A stretch of DNA of 8,567 bases from B8-G4 sp033720735 (GCA_033720735.1 JAWWBX010000187.1:1-8567); one strand, 5' to 3'; numbered from the stretch's first letter, positions 1 through 7,416 are shown. The notes: a model not told the origin generated them from the letters alone. Numbers and translations: made by a program.

Positions 1-97
1 CATAGAGCATATTGATCGTGACCAGCGGGGTGGAGGCATCCTCCATCACCAGCAGCCGCAGCCCGTTGTCCAGTGTAAAACGATCGTACAGGATCAT
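1..97 (-). CDS. M16 family zinc metallopeptidase, N-terminal fragment
   Basis: Translating the minus strand from the ATG at 97-95 gives 32 codons open to the window edge. They begin MILYDRFTLDNGLRLLV and continue MEDASTPLVTINMLY. The pattern of a hydrophobic lead-in, L-x-NGLRLLV, then a short acidic turn and STPLVTINMLY matches the first beta strands of pitrilysin/insulinase-family (M16) peptidases, where the next segment normally carries 'VGarDE' and then the HxxEH zinc site. That catalytic motif lies outside the window, so activity cannot be judged. In this family a zinc-dependent two-domain clamshell degrades peptides, and in Bacteroidota it is usually periplasmic or membrane-associated. 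No signal peptide precedes the motif here; this subgroup often lacks one or is cytoplasmic. The gene diverges from the tonB-like gene across 116 bases. There is no Shine-Dalgarno sequence. Confidence 0.8.
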   Translation of the reverse strand, partial: MILYDRFTLDNGLRLLVMEDASTPLVTINMLY

Positions 98-103
98 GGC
101 GTG

Positions 104-134
104 CAAAGATGAGTTAACCGCCTGAAACGGCCAA
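104..134 (-). promoter_or_regulatory. Candidate Bacteroidota-type promoter for the M16 peptidase gene
   Basis: On the minus strand, CATCTTTG (111-104) matches five of the six fixed positions of the Bacteroidota -7 consensus TAnnTTTG. A TTG (134-132) lies 20 bases upstream, in the range expected for the -33 element. Initiation a few bases downstream of the -7 element would fall almost on the ATG at 97, giving a nearly leaderless message. That is unusual and lowers confidence. A short degenerate motif like this can arise by chance. Confidence 0.2.
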
Positions 135-213
135 TTCGAAATCGACAGAATATGGCAGACCCTGTTGCAACCCACCAAAACCGAGCGTCCGACGCATCCT
201 TTCATTAAAAGCC

Positions 214-942
214 ATGAAACGCCTCGACAAACTCCGTCCTGTGTTCTTCAGGATCAGCCTGATCCTCGTTCTGACCCTGGTGATCCTGGTGTTTAATCTG
301 ACGGTCCACTCTCCGGATCTCATATATACCAGCGTCCTGGAGGCCGCACCCCCGGCCCTCGAAGTGATCCGCACGCAACACCCTGATGTAAAAAAACGTG
401 TGCCTCCGCCAGCCGTGGTCACTGTGACCCGGATGATCGATTCGACAGAGTTTGTCGAAACGAAGCCGAAGGTGCCCGAGCCGCCATCCCTGCCCGGCCC
501 TGGACTACCCGAACTGCCGGTTTCCGCTCCCCCGGCCCCAATGCCACCGGTGCCCGCCCCATCACCACCGCCCCCAGCGCCTCCAGACGATACGCCGCTT
601 CTGTTTGCTGACAAGATGCCGAGCTTTGGAGATTGCCGGAGCAGCGATCCGGAGGAGCAACAGCAATGTTCTGACCGGGCATTGCTGGCATACATCCAAA
701 GCAAATTGCGCTATCCGGCCCTGGCCCGCGAAAACGGGATCGAAGGCATGGTCGTTGTCGAATTCGTGGTGGAGAAAGACGGGAGCGTGAGTCAGATAAA
801 GCTGCTGCATGACATCGGCATGGGGTGCGGGAAGGAGTCTGTCCGGGTCGTGCGCGGGATGCCCGGGTGGTCGCCTGGTATTCACCACGGCCGCCCGGTA
901 CCTGTGCTCTTTCGTTTGCCGGTGCGGTTCCGATTGGAATAG
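214..942 (+). CDS. TonB-family energy transducer with proline-rich linker
   Basis: This is a 242-residue protein with the standard TonB layout. It has a basic N-terminus (MKRLDKLR), one membrane segment at about 10-29, a proline-rich periplasmic spacer at about 64-125 and a TonB C-terminal domain at about 157-242. The C-terminal domain shows the expected marks: RYPALARENGIEG, VVVEFVVEKDGSV, GCGKESVRVV, then MPGWSPG and the closing strand PVLFRLPVRFRLE. TonB proteins couple the inner-membrane proton gradient, through ExbB/ExbD, to TonB-dependent outer-membrane receptors; no exbB or exbD is seen here. Three cysteines (141, 152, 205) lie in the predicted periplasmic part, and 141/152 could form a disulfide. 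The ATG at 214 is the first ATG after an in-frame stop at 115-117 and is preceded by an A-rich stretch rather than a Shine-Dalgarno. The mutase gene follows 54 bases downstream and may share the transcript. The receptor served is unknown. Confidence 0.88.
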   Translation: MKRLDKLRPVFFRISLILVLTLVILVFNLTVHSPDLIYTSVLEAAPPALEVIRTQHPDVKKRVPPPAVVTVTRMIDSTEFVETKPKVPEPPSLPGPGLPELPVSAPPAPMPPVPAPSPPPPAPPDDTPLLFADKMPSFGDCRSSDPEEQQQCSDRALLAYIQSKLRYPALARENGIEGMVVVEFVVEKDGSVSQIKLLHDIGMGCGKESVRVVRGMPGWSPGIHHGRPVPVLFRLPVRFRLE

Positions 943-996
943 TTCCGGCGGACGACTCCGGTCGATCCCGGAAGTGGATTTGGTTAAATTGCGTGC

Positions 997-3066
997 ATGT
1001 CGTGGCAAGATCAACTCCGGGAGCACCAGCTGAAGTACGACTGGTCCGGAATGAAAGAACGAGCGAGCGCGTATAATGGCTTTGTGTCCGGATTTCCGCC
1101 CTATCTGCGCGGCCCATACAGTACCATGTATGTCGGCCGTCCGTGGACCATCCGGCAATACGCAGGCTTTTCCACCGCTGAGGAGAGCAATGCCTTCTAC
1201 CGCCGCAACCTGGCCGCCGGACAACGCGGCCTGTCGGTGGCCTTTGACCTGCCTACACACCGCGGCTACGACTCAGACCACGAGCGGGTGCAGGGTGATG
1301 TCGGAAAAGCCGGTGTCGCCATCGACACCGTCGAGGATATGATCCTTTTGTTCGACGGGATACCGCTCGATCGAATGTCGGTCTCCATGACGATGAACGG
1401 AGCGGTCATCCCCATCGTGGCCTTCTTTATTGTCGCAGCGGAAGAGCAGGGAGTGCGGCCGGAGCAACTGTCGGGGACGATCCAGAACGATATCCTCAAG
1501 GAGTTCATGGTGCGCAACACCTATATCTATCCGCCGGAACCTTCGATGCGCATCATCCGCGACATCTTTGCCTACTTGTCGCAACACATGCCCCGCTTTA
1601 ATTCAGTCAGTATCAGCGGTTACCACATGCATGAGGCCGGCGCGACCGCCGAGTTGGAACTGGCGTACACGCTGGCGGACGGACTGGAGTACATCCGGGC
1701 AGGCCTGGACGCGGGTCTGACCATCGATCAGTTTGCGCCGCGGCTGTCGTTTTTCTGGGGCATTGGCATGCAGCATTTTACCGAGATCGCCAAGATGCGG
1801 GCCGGTCGCTTGCTCTGGGCAAAGATTGTGAAGCAGTTTGACCCGCAAAATCCGAAGTCGATGGCCCTGCGCACGCACTGCCAGACGTCAGGGTGGAGCC
1901 TGACAGCACAGGACCCGTACAACAAAAACACCCGTACCAGCACAGAGGCGATGGCGGCAGAAATGGGCGGGACGCAAACCCTGCATACCAACGCCCTCGA
2001 TGAGGCCATCGCCCTCCCGTCGGACTACTCAGCCAAACTTGCGCGTGACACGCAGTTGTATCTGCAACGCGAAACCGGGGTCGTCAATGCGGTCGACCCG
2101 TGGGGTGGGTCGTATGAAGTGGAGCGCATGACCCAGGAACTGGCGGAGAAGGCCTGGGCCTACATCCAGGAAGTGGAGGAACTGGGCGGCATGGCCAAAG
2201 CGATCGAACAGGGGTTGCCCAAGATGCGCATCGAGCAGGATGCGGCGGCCAAGCAGGCACGCATCGATACCGGCAAGGACAAGATCGTCGGGCTCAACAT
2301 TTTCAAGATAGCAGAGGCGCCTCCACTCGAGACACTGAGGGTGGACAACCTGGCCGTACTGCGGCAGCAAAAGGAAAAACTGGATCGCACCAGGCAAGCG
2401 CGCGATCCGCGGCGCGTGGAAGGAGCACTCATCGGGATTCGCAAGGCAGCACAGGGCACAGAGCACAACCTGCTGGCAGCGGCAATCGAAGCAGCCCGGG
2501 TCCGTGCCACACTCGGTGAGATCAGCCTGGCGATGGAAGATGTATTTGGCAGGTACCGCGCCCAGCCGCGCACGATCTCGGGTGTATATTTGCGCGAAAG
2601 CCAGATGGAGGAGACCGTACAGCAAGCCCGCCAGCGTGCCGACGCCTTTGCCGAAGCCGCCGGGAGACGCCCGCGGATCATGGTGGCCAAACTCGGGCAG
2701 GATGGTCATGACCGCGGTGCCAAGGTGATCGCCACGAGCTTTGCCGACCTCGGCTTCGATGTGGATGTGGGCCCGTTGTTTCAGACACCTGCCGAGGCTG
2801 CGCTGCAGGCTGCCGAGAACGACGTGCATATCCTGGGCATTTCCAGCCTGGCAGGCGGACACAGCACACTGGTGCCGGCCGCCATCGCCGAGCTTGAACG
2901 TCTGGGCCGGCCGGACATCCTGGTGGTGGTCGGCGGGATCGTTCCCCCTGAAGATGAGAAGGCACTGCTGGACGCTGGTGTCACCGCGATTTTCGGTCCT
3001 GGCACCGTCATCGCCGAAGCAGCGATCCAGTTGATCGGGACACTCCAGGCATCACTCGAAGCATAG
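997..3066 (+). CDS. mutB: Methylmalonyl-CoA mutase, large (catalytic, B12-binding) subunit
   Basis: This enzyme interconverts (R)-methylmalonyl-CoA and succinyl-CoA using adenosylcobalamin, in propionate metabolism. The 689-residue protein has the full two-part structure: a substrate-binding TIM barrel at about 40-430, a linker, and a cobalamin-binding Rossmann-like domain at about 558-689. The cobalt-ligand motif DGHDRG is at 569-574 with His571, followed by SSLAGGHSTL (616-625) and VVVGGIVP (643-650). Aligned from memory with Propionibacterium MutB, Tyr55, Gln163, Arg173 and His210 correspond to Tyr89, Gln197, Arg207 and His244 at a constant offset of 34. The Tyr/Arg pair argues for methylmalonyl-CoA rather than isobutyryl- or hydroxyisobutyryl-CoA specificity. 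The start is well fixed: an in-frame TAA lies at 985-987 with only three codons before the ATG. The N-terminus is therefore about 34 residues shorter than MutB, the region that contacts partner subunits. No small subunit (mutA) or meaB/argK gene is adjacent. An alternative symbol is scpA. Confidence 0.97.
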   Translation: MSWQDQLREHQLKYDWSGMKERASAYNGFVSGFPPYLRGPYSTMYVGRPWTIRQYAGFSTAEESNAFYRRNLAAGQRGLSVAFDLPTHRGYDSDHERVQGDVGKAGVAIDTVEDMILLFDGIPLDRMSVSMTMNGAVIPIVAFFIVAAEEQGVRPEQLSGTIQNDILKEFMVRNTYIYPPEPSMRIIRDIFAYLSQHMPRFNSVSISGYHMHEAGATAELELAYTLADGLEYIRAGLDAGLTIDQFAPRLSFFWGIGMQHFTEIAKMRAGRLLWAKIVKQFDPQNPKSMALRTHCQTSGWSLTAQDPYNKNTRTSTEAMAAEMGGTQTLHTNALDEAIALPSDYSAKLARDTQLYLQRETGVVNAVDPWGGSYEVERMTQELAEKAWAYIQEVEELGGMAKAIEQGLPKMRIEQDAAAKQARIDTGKDKIVGLNIFKIAEAPPLETLRVDNLAVLRQQKEKLDRTRQARDPRRVEGALIGIRKAAQGTEHNLLAAAIEAARVRATLGEISLAMEDVFGRYRAQPRTISGVYLRESQMEETVQQARQRADAFAEAAGRRPRIMVAKLGQDGHDRGAKVIATSFADLGFDVDVGPLFQTPAEAALQAAENDVHILGISSLAGGHSTLVPAAIAELERLGRPDILVVVGGIVPPEDEKALLDAGVTAIFGPGTVIAEAAIQLIGTLQASLEA

Positions 3067-3070
3067 CACG

Positions 3071-4759
3071 TTGCGTTCCATCCTGACAACTCTCCGCCCG
3101 TACTGGCCCTACCTGCTCTTGTGGTTCGGGCTCAACATCCTCCAGTCCCTCACGACCGAATTGCTGCATGACGAAGCCTACTACTGGGTCTATGCCAACC
3201 ATCTCGACTGGGGCTATTTTGACCACCCGCCAGCCGTGGCGGTCCTCATCAGGGCAGGGCTCTGGCTCCCGGGAGAACTGGGAGTCCGCCTGACCACTGT
3301 GCTCGTGAGCACCGGGGTCCTTGCTTTTCTGTTCGCCTGGATCAAGCCGCGGCGACCAGGGCTGTTCTTCCTCTTCGTCGCGTCTATGATGCTCTTCCAC
3401 ATCGGAGGTTTCGTGGCCGTACCCGATATCCCCTTGCTGGCGCTGACGTGCGGATTTTTGTACCTGTTCCAGCGATATCTGCGTGAAGACAGTCTTGGCA
3501 CTGCTTTGCTACTGGCATTGATTTGTGCTCTGCTGATGTACAGCAAGTATCACGCGGCGATCTTGCTGGTTTTCGCGATCGTGCCGAATCTCGGTGCGCT
3601 GATGCGGAGGCGCACCTTCTGGCTCATCCCACTGGTGGCGCTGGTCCTCTTTGCCCCGCACTTGTGGTGGCAGTGGCAGCACGACTTCGTCACGTTCAGG
3701 TTTCATCTGTTCGAGCGGGGGAGCCGTGGTTTTCGCTGGGATTACCCGCTCAACTACGTGCTCGGCCAGCTGCTCGTATACGGCCCGTTAATGGGATTTC
3801 TGGTCCTGGCATCGATCCGCCATTGGCAGATCAGGGACCGGTTTGCCCGCACACTCGCATGGGTGGTAATGGGCGTATTTGGCCTATTCTTGCTTATGAG
3901 TCTGCGTGGCCGCATCGAGGCCAATTGGACGGCACTCGCTTTTCCCGCCCTGGTCTGGCTGTCTTACCCGGTGATCGAGGGGCAGGACCGGTTGCTGCGC
4001 TGGCTGAAGATCCTCGCAATCCCGTCAGTTGTGCTCATCGTGATCGTCCGCATTTTGTTTGCCGTCGAAGTCGTTACCGACAGCAAGTTTCGCGAAACAC
4101 ACGGCTGGAAAGCCTGGGCTGCCAGCATCCAGGATGCCGCTGACGGAAGCACTGCCATCTTTCGCAACTCGTATCAGCAGGCCGCGAAGTATATGTTCTA
4201 TTCCGGGGAGCCTTCCTTCTCCATGAACGGACCCAATTATCGCGGTAACCAGTTTGACCTGCTGCCGGACCTGGAGGTCGTGCTCCAGGGTGCGCCAGTG
4301 ACGGTGTTCACCTCATCCTTCCACGACAGTCTGGCGGTGCGTTTTGGGGATGCCTTGGACACCGGGATCGAGACGTACCACCGGCAACGGTTTGATGCCT
4401 TCAACAGTTTCAATCAGCTCGAGATCAGGTTGGTGCAAGTACCCGAAACGGTGCGCATGGGAACGACTTCGAGTTGGCGACTGGAGGTCCTGAACCCACT
4501 TGATCTCCCGGTCGTAGTCCCGGATCAAGACGTGACCAGGATCATGTTGTGGATGCGCCACACCGGCGAACGGTCCGAGAGCTGGCAGGATCTTGGGCCG
4601 CCCGGCTTCGAGAGGTTGGAGCCCGGTGCATCACATCAGCGGGAAGTGCAAGTGGTGGCACCGGATCCGCCTGGCACCTACGCATTCAGGCTTGGCGTGA
4701 TGTGGAATCTGACCGGAGGAAAGAACACCTTTCTTCACCATATTGAAGTGGTCAGGTAG
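3071..4759 (+). CDS. GT-C family glycosyltransferase (ArnT/PMT-like), multi-pass membrane protein
   Basis: This 562-residue protein has about 11-12 hydrophobic segments between residues 11 and 330 and a soluble C-terminal part. The first external loop carries HDEAYYW (33-39) followed by FDHPP (50-54), the acidic motif of dolichyl-phosphate-mannose/ArnT-type (GT39/GT83, PMT_2) enzymes. A second acidic motif, VPDIPL, has Asp119, and YSKYHAAIL (157-165) and GRIEANWTALAFP (280-292) are also family-typical. Such enzymes move a sugar from a polyprenyl-phosphate donor to lipid or protein acceptors on the periplasmic face; donor and acceptor cannot be deduced. Residues about 452-562 look like a beta-sandwich appendage (VLNPLDLPV, then PPGTYAFRLGVMWN). 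The start is TTG at 3071, four bases after the mutase stop. An in-frame stop at 3032-3034 and the lack of any ATG or GTG between make TTG the earliest credible start; without it the first membrane helix would be cut. It is probably co-transcribed with the mutase, though no functional link is apparent. Confidence 0.87.
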   Translation: MRSILTTLRPYWPYLLLWFGLNILQSLTTELLHDEAYYWVYANHLDWGYFDHPPAVAVLIRAGLWLPGELGVRLTTVLVSTGVLAFLFAWIKPRRPGLFFLFVASMMLFHIGGFVAVPDIPLLALTCGFLYLFQRYLREDSLGTALLLALICALLMYSKYHAAILLVFAIVPNLGALMRRRTFWLIPLVALVLFAPHLWWQWQHDFVTFRFHLFERGSRGFRWDYPLNYVLGQLLVYGPLMGFLVLASIRHWQIRDRFARTLAWVVMGVFGLFLLMSLRGRIEANWTALAFPALVWLSYPVIEGQDRLLRWLKILAIPSVVLIVIVRILFAVEVVTDSKFRETHGWKAWAASIQDAADGSTAIFRNSYQQAAKYMFYSGEPSFSMNGPNYRGNQFDLLPDLEVVLQGAPVTVFTSSFHDSLAVRFGDALDTGIETYHRQRFDAFNSFNQLEIRLVQVPETVRMGTTSSWRLEVLNPLDLPVVVPDQDVTRIMLWMRHTGERSESWQDLGPPGFERLEPGASHQREVQVVAPDPPGTYAFRLGVMWNLTGGKNTFLHHIEVVR

Positions 4760-4764
4760 CCCGG

Positions 4765-5895
4765 TCAGTCCGTGACGAAACACTCGGATGCAATGTGATC
4801 GGCCAGGCATCTCCCGTCCCGGGTCAGCGTGAAATGCGAACCGGTTTGGACCACCAGGCCACGCTCCACGAATGGTTCGATCGCCTGGACAAAATGCGTC
4901 GCGAAAGATGCGTCGAGGGCGGCGAGTTCCGTCAGCTCAAGGCCGTCGCTCAGCCGGAGACGGGTCATCACCGTTTCGTTGAAGATGTCGGTGTCCGAGA
5001 GCGTTTCACTCGCATCGATCGCCAGGCCGTCAGACATCATTTTGATATAGCGCGGATTGCTGGCGATGTTCCACTGGCGGGTCCGCCCGGTGAGTGAATG
5101 TGCCGACGGGCCGAGCCCGAGGTATTCGGTCCGGTTCCAGTAGTTGCTGTTGTGGATCGCGCGGTGACCAGGCCGGGCAAGGTTGGAGATCTCGTAATGT
5201 TCATACCCGTGGTCCGTACTCCATGCCATTAACATCCGGAATTGGTGGATGACGTCTTCGTCTGGCATCATCGGCTGTTTGCCCTGGCGAACCCGGGCGG
5301 CAAGTGCGGTGCGCGGCTCCACGGTGAGCTGATAGGCCGAAAGATGCGGAATGTCGTAGGCGGCGATCAGATCCAGGTTAGCTTGCCAGGCGTCGTGTGA
5401 AAGGGTCGGGCTCCCGTAGATCAGATCGACCGTTACCCGGTCCCACCCCGAAGTCCGGATCAGGTCCAGTACGCCGCGCGCCTGGGTGGCGTTGTGCGCC
5501 CGGTTCATGAATCCCAGGTCGCTGGCATGAAATGACTGGATCCCGATACTGAGCCGGTTGACCGGCGTGTCGCCCAGCTGATCGAGGGTGTCTGCCGTGA
5601 GGTCGTCGGGATTGGCCTCGAGCGTCACTTCGGCATCCGCCTCGATCGTCAGATGACGGGCAAGGCGGGTCCAGATGGCATTGATCTCGGCTGATGTCAG
5701 CAAAGAGGGGGTACCGCCGCCAAAATAGACGGAACGGACCGTCTGGCCGTTCAACTCGCCGGCCCGCCTGGCGATCTCGTCGTGCAGTGCATTGAGCAGT
5801 GCATCCTTGAGCCGCAGTGAGGTCGAGAAATGGAAGTTGCAGTAGGAGCACGCCTGCTTGCAAAACGGGATATGGAGATACACCCCGGCCATCAT
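4765..5895 (-). CDS. hemW: Radical SAM heme chaperone HemW
   Basis: This 376-residue protein matches the usual HemW length (about 375-380). The radical SAM cluster motif is near the N-terminus: HIPFCKQACSYCNF, with Cys12, Cys16 and Cys19 in CxxxCxxC spacing. It is followed by YFGGGTPSLL (57-66), LEANPDD (92-98), RLSIGIQSF (114-122) and DLIYGSP (157-163), then HNSNYWNRTEYLGLGPSAHS and a HemN C-terminal-type domain at about 290-370. The residue after CxxC is Asn-Phe rather than the Cys found in true coproporphyrinogen III dehydrogenase (HemN). This favours HemW, which binds heme and helps insert it into respiratory proteins. Two ATGs are adjacent (5895 and 5892). The first forms an ATGA overlap with the stop of the upstream methyltransferase gene, indicating translational coupling, so it is preferred. 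The 3' end lies five bases from the convergent glycosyltransferase gene. Confidence 0.95.
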   Translation of the reverse strand: MMAGVYLHIPFCKQACSYCNFHFSTSLRLKDALLNALHDEIARRAGELNGQTVRSVYFGGGTPSLLTSAEINAIWTRLARHLTIEADAEVTLEANPDDLTADTLDQLGDTPVNRLSIGIQSFHASDLGFMNRAHNATQARGVLDLIRTSGWDRVTVDLIYGSPTLSHDAWQANLDLIAAYDIPHLSAYQLTVEPRTALAARVRQGKQPMMPDEDVIHQFRMLMAWSTDHGYEHYEISNLARPGHRAIHNSNYWNRTEYLGLGPSAHSLTGRTRQWNIASNPRYIKMMSDGLAIDASETLSDTDIFNETVMTRLRLSDGLELTELAALDASFATHFVQAIEPFVERGLVVQTGSHFTLTRDGRCLADHIASECFVTD

Positions 5896-6533
5896 CCACG
5901 TTTCCTGACAAGTGTCATGCCATCGCGCAGCGGCACCATCACGGCCATTACCCGATCGTCGTTACGCAACATCTCATTGAACGCTCGCATCAGCGTGGTA
6001 TCAGGGTCGTTGTCACCCGTTACAACTTTACCACCCCAGAGAACATTGTCGAAGATCAGGATGCCTGAAACCGGGAGTTTTGGAAGCAACAGCTCGTAGT
6101 AGCGGGCATAATCCCGCTTGCCGGCATCGACAAAAATGAGGTCGTAGGTATCTGTGAATGAGGGGATCAGGTCGAAAGCATCTCCGACATGGAGAGTGAC
6201 GCGTTCGTCAATGTCCGCCAGCTTGAGGTATTTACGGATCATCGTCGCGCGCTCCGGGTCGACCTCGATGGTGTCGAGGTGCCCGCCCGCTGCCAGACCG
6301 CGTGCCAGGCAAATGCTGGCGTAGCCCGAGAACGTCCCGATCTCGAGAATCCGCCGTGGAGCTGTCAGTTGGCTGAGCATTTGGAGCAGCATTCCCTGGT
6401 GCGGCCCCGCACTCATCTGCGGTGCGATCGTGGTCAGATGCGTCTCGCGGTCCAGCGCATGCAAGATTTCGTCCGCATCGCTGGAATGCTGCGCACAATA
6501 GGATTGGACATCAAGGTATTTCAACTTCCTCAT
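5892..6533 (-). CDS. Class I SAM-dependent O-methyltransferase (methyltransf_3 type)
   Basis: The protein resembles caffeoyl-CoA/catechol-type O-methyltransferases, widespread in bacteria with mostly unknown acceptors. Residue numbers here count from an earlier in-frame ATG at 6554, giving 220 residues; the listed start at 6533 is Met8 and gives 213. Motifs are RETHLTTIAPQMSAG (36-50), the SAM-binding loop ILEIGTFSGYAS (69-80), an acidic residue in TIEVDP (Glu97) for the ribose, and FVDAGKRDY (Asp143) and IFDNVLWGG (Asp169/Asn170) for the catalytic metal. The closing strand is PLRDGMTLVRK. I chose 6533 because 6554 would overlap the upstream transporter gene by 44 bases instead of 23, and because the family usually begins close to the YLDVQSYC segment; 6554 remains possible. 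The stop codon overlaps the hemW start. Co-transcription with hemW does not prove that the two act together. Confidence 0.92.
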   Translation of the reverse strand: MRKLKYLDVQSYCAQHSSDADEILHALDRETHLTTIAPQMSAGPHQGMLLQMLSQLTAPRRILEIGTFSGYASICLARGLAAGGHLDTIEVDPERATMIRKYLKLADIDERVTLHVGDAFDLIPSFTDTYDLIFVDAGKRDYARYYELLLPKLPVSGILIFDNVLWGGKVVTGDNDPDTTLMRAFNEMLRNDDRVMAVMVPLRDGMTLVRKRG

Positions 6534-7416
6534 AGGCGGTTCGTCGGTTTGCATCCCGGCGGCTAAGGAACGGATTGATCAGGACGATCGCAAGGATGAC
6601 AGCAGCGCCAGCGTAGAAACCGCCGGTCAGCTCGCGGTGCTCGCCGAGGATCAGCCAGGCCAGGACGATCCCGTACACCGGCTCCAGGTTAGCCACCAGG
6701 TTGGATGAAAACGCGGACAAATGGCGGAGTGCCCTCAGGACCAGCAGCCAGCCCAGTGTCGTGCAGAGGAGCACCAAAATGGCCAGGTACAGCCAATCCA
6801 TTCCAGACGGGAGCAATGGGCCATTGATCGCACCCACATGTAGGAATGGCAACAGGAACGTGATGAAGATCGCGGCACTGCTGAGTTCGATAAAGGTGAT
6901 CTGCAGGGGTGTTGCCCCGCCGATCAGCCGTTTGTTGAAACAGGTGAACAGGGCGATGAGTAACGCCGATGCCAGGCCCACCCAGATCCCGGCGTGCATG
7001 CCCGTCGGTACTTCATTGACGATCAACAGCATGGCCGGTACCACGAGCACACCAAGCACCAGCTCGTATGGGCGCACGGGGCGTCGCAGGATCGCCGGCT
7101 CAAGCACGGCAGTAAAACACGACTGGGTGGCGAGGGCCACCAGGGCAATGCTCGCATTGGCGAGCTTGATCGAGAGGAAGAAGGTGATCCAGTGCAGTGC
7201 CACCAGGCACCCGATCAGTGCGTAGCGGACGACCAGCCGGCGTGGGACCTGCTGGAACAACCGCCCGACGTGCACCAGGAACAGCAAGCTGATGCTGGTC
7301 AGCAGGACGCGCCACCACACCAGCGGAATGGCGGCCAGGCTGATGACCTTGCCCAGGATGGCCGTTACGCCGTACAGGAGAACAGCCAGGTGCATTTCGA
7401 GGTAGGCCCGCCGCAT
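6511..7416 (-). CDS. EamA/DMT-superfamily transporter
   Basis: This 301-residue protein is made of two homologous halves (EamA repeats at about 8-133 and 146-282), each with about five membrane helices, the normal ten-helix drug/metabolite transporter plan. Family-typical pieces are ILGKVISL with PLVWWRVLLTS in the first repeat, ALVALATQSCFTAVLEP at the end of that repeat, and the matching NLVANLEPVYGIVLAWLILGE in the second. It probably exports or takes up a small metabolite such as an amino acid or cofactor intermediate at the inner membrane; the sequence does not identify the substrate. The C-terminal tail (RRDANRRTAYEEVEIP) is charged and cytoplasmic. It is the first gene of a leftward operon and overlaps the O-methyltransferase gene. 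The ATG at 7416 begins MRRAYLEMHL, directly before the first helix. No Shine-Dalgarno is visible. Confidence 0.92.
   Translation of the reverse strand: MRRAYLEMHLAVLLYGVTAILGKVISLAAIPLVWWRVLLTSISLLFLVHVGRLFQQVPRRLVVRYALIGCLVALHWITFFLSIKLANASIALVALATQSCFTAVLEPAILRRPVRPYELVLGVLVVPAMLLIVNEVPTGMHAGIWVGLASALLIALFTCFNKRLIGGATPLQITFIELSSAAIFITFLLPFLHVGAINGPLLPSGMDWLYLAILVLLCTTLGWLLVLRALRHLSAFSSNLVANLEPVYGIVLAWLILGEHRELTGGFYAGAAVILAIVLINPFLSRRDANRRTAYEEVEIP

Noticed and set aside
114..704. Minus-strand open frame with glycine-rich repeats
   Set aside because: The Gly-rich segment is simply the reverse reading of the TonB proline codons, and its 5' region has no family resemblance.
943..973. Inverted repeat TTCCGG / CCGGAA between the tonB-like and mutase genes, considered as a terminator
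   Set aside because: The stem is only six base pairs with a 19-base loop and no T-run follows. It is likely chance in GC-rich sequence.
419..1260. Two overlapping minus-strand open frames (419-1117 and 562-1260) across the tonB-like and mutase 5' regions
   Set aside because: They are antisense to well-supported genes, overlap each other in different frames and show no domain-like sequence. The proline-rich coding region reads as Gly- or Arg-rich on the other strand.
2029..2862. Long open frame (277 codons) on the minus strand inside the mutase gene
   Set aside because: It lies wholly antisense to a certain gene. It has no recognisable domain and an odd composition rich in Arg, His, Leu and Cys, as expected for a shadow frame in GC-rich DNA.
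3523..4143. 206-codon plus-strand frame inside the glycosyltransferase gene
   Set aside because: It is an alternate frame of a well-supported membrane protein gene, with no hydrophobic pattern or motif of its own.
4765..5895. Coproporphyrinogen III dehydrogenase (HemN) identity for the radical SAM protein
   Set aside because: The protein is about 80 residues shorter than HemN and lacks the extra Cys after CxxC, and its overall motif set fits HemW.
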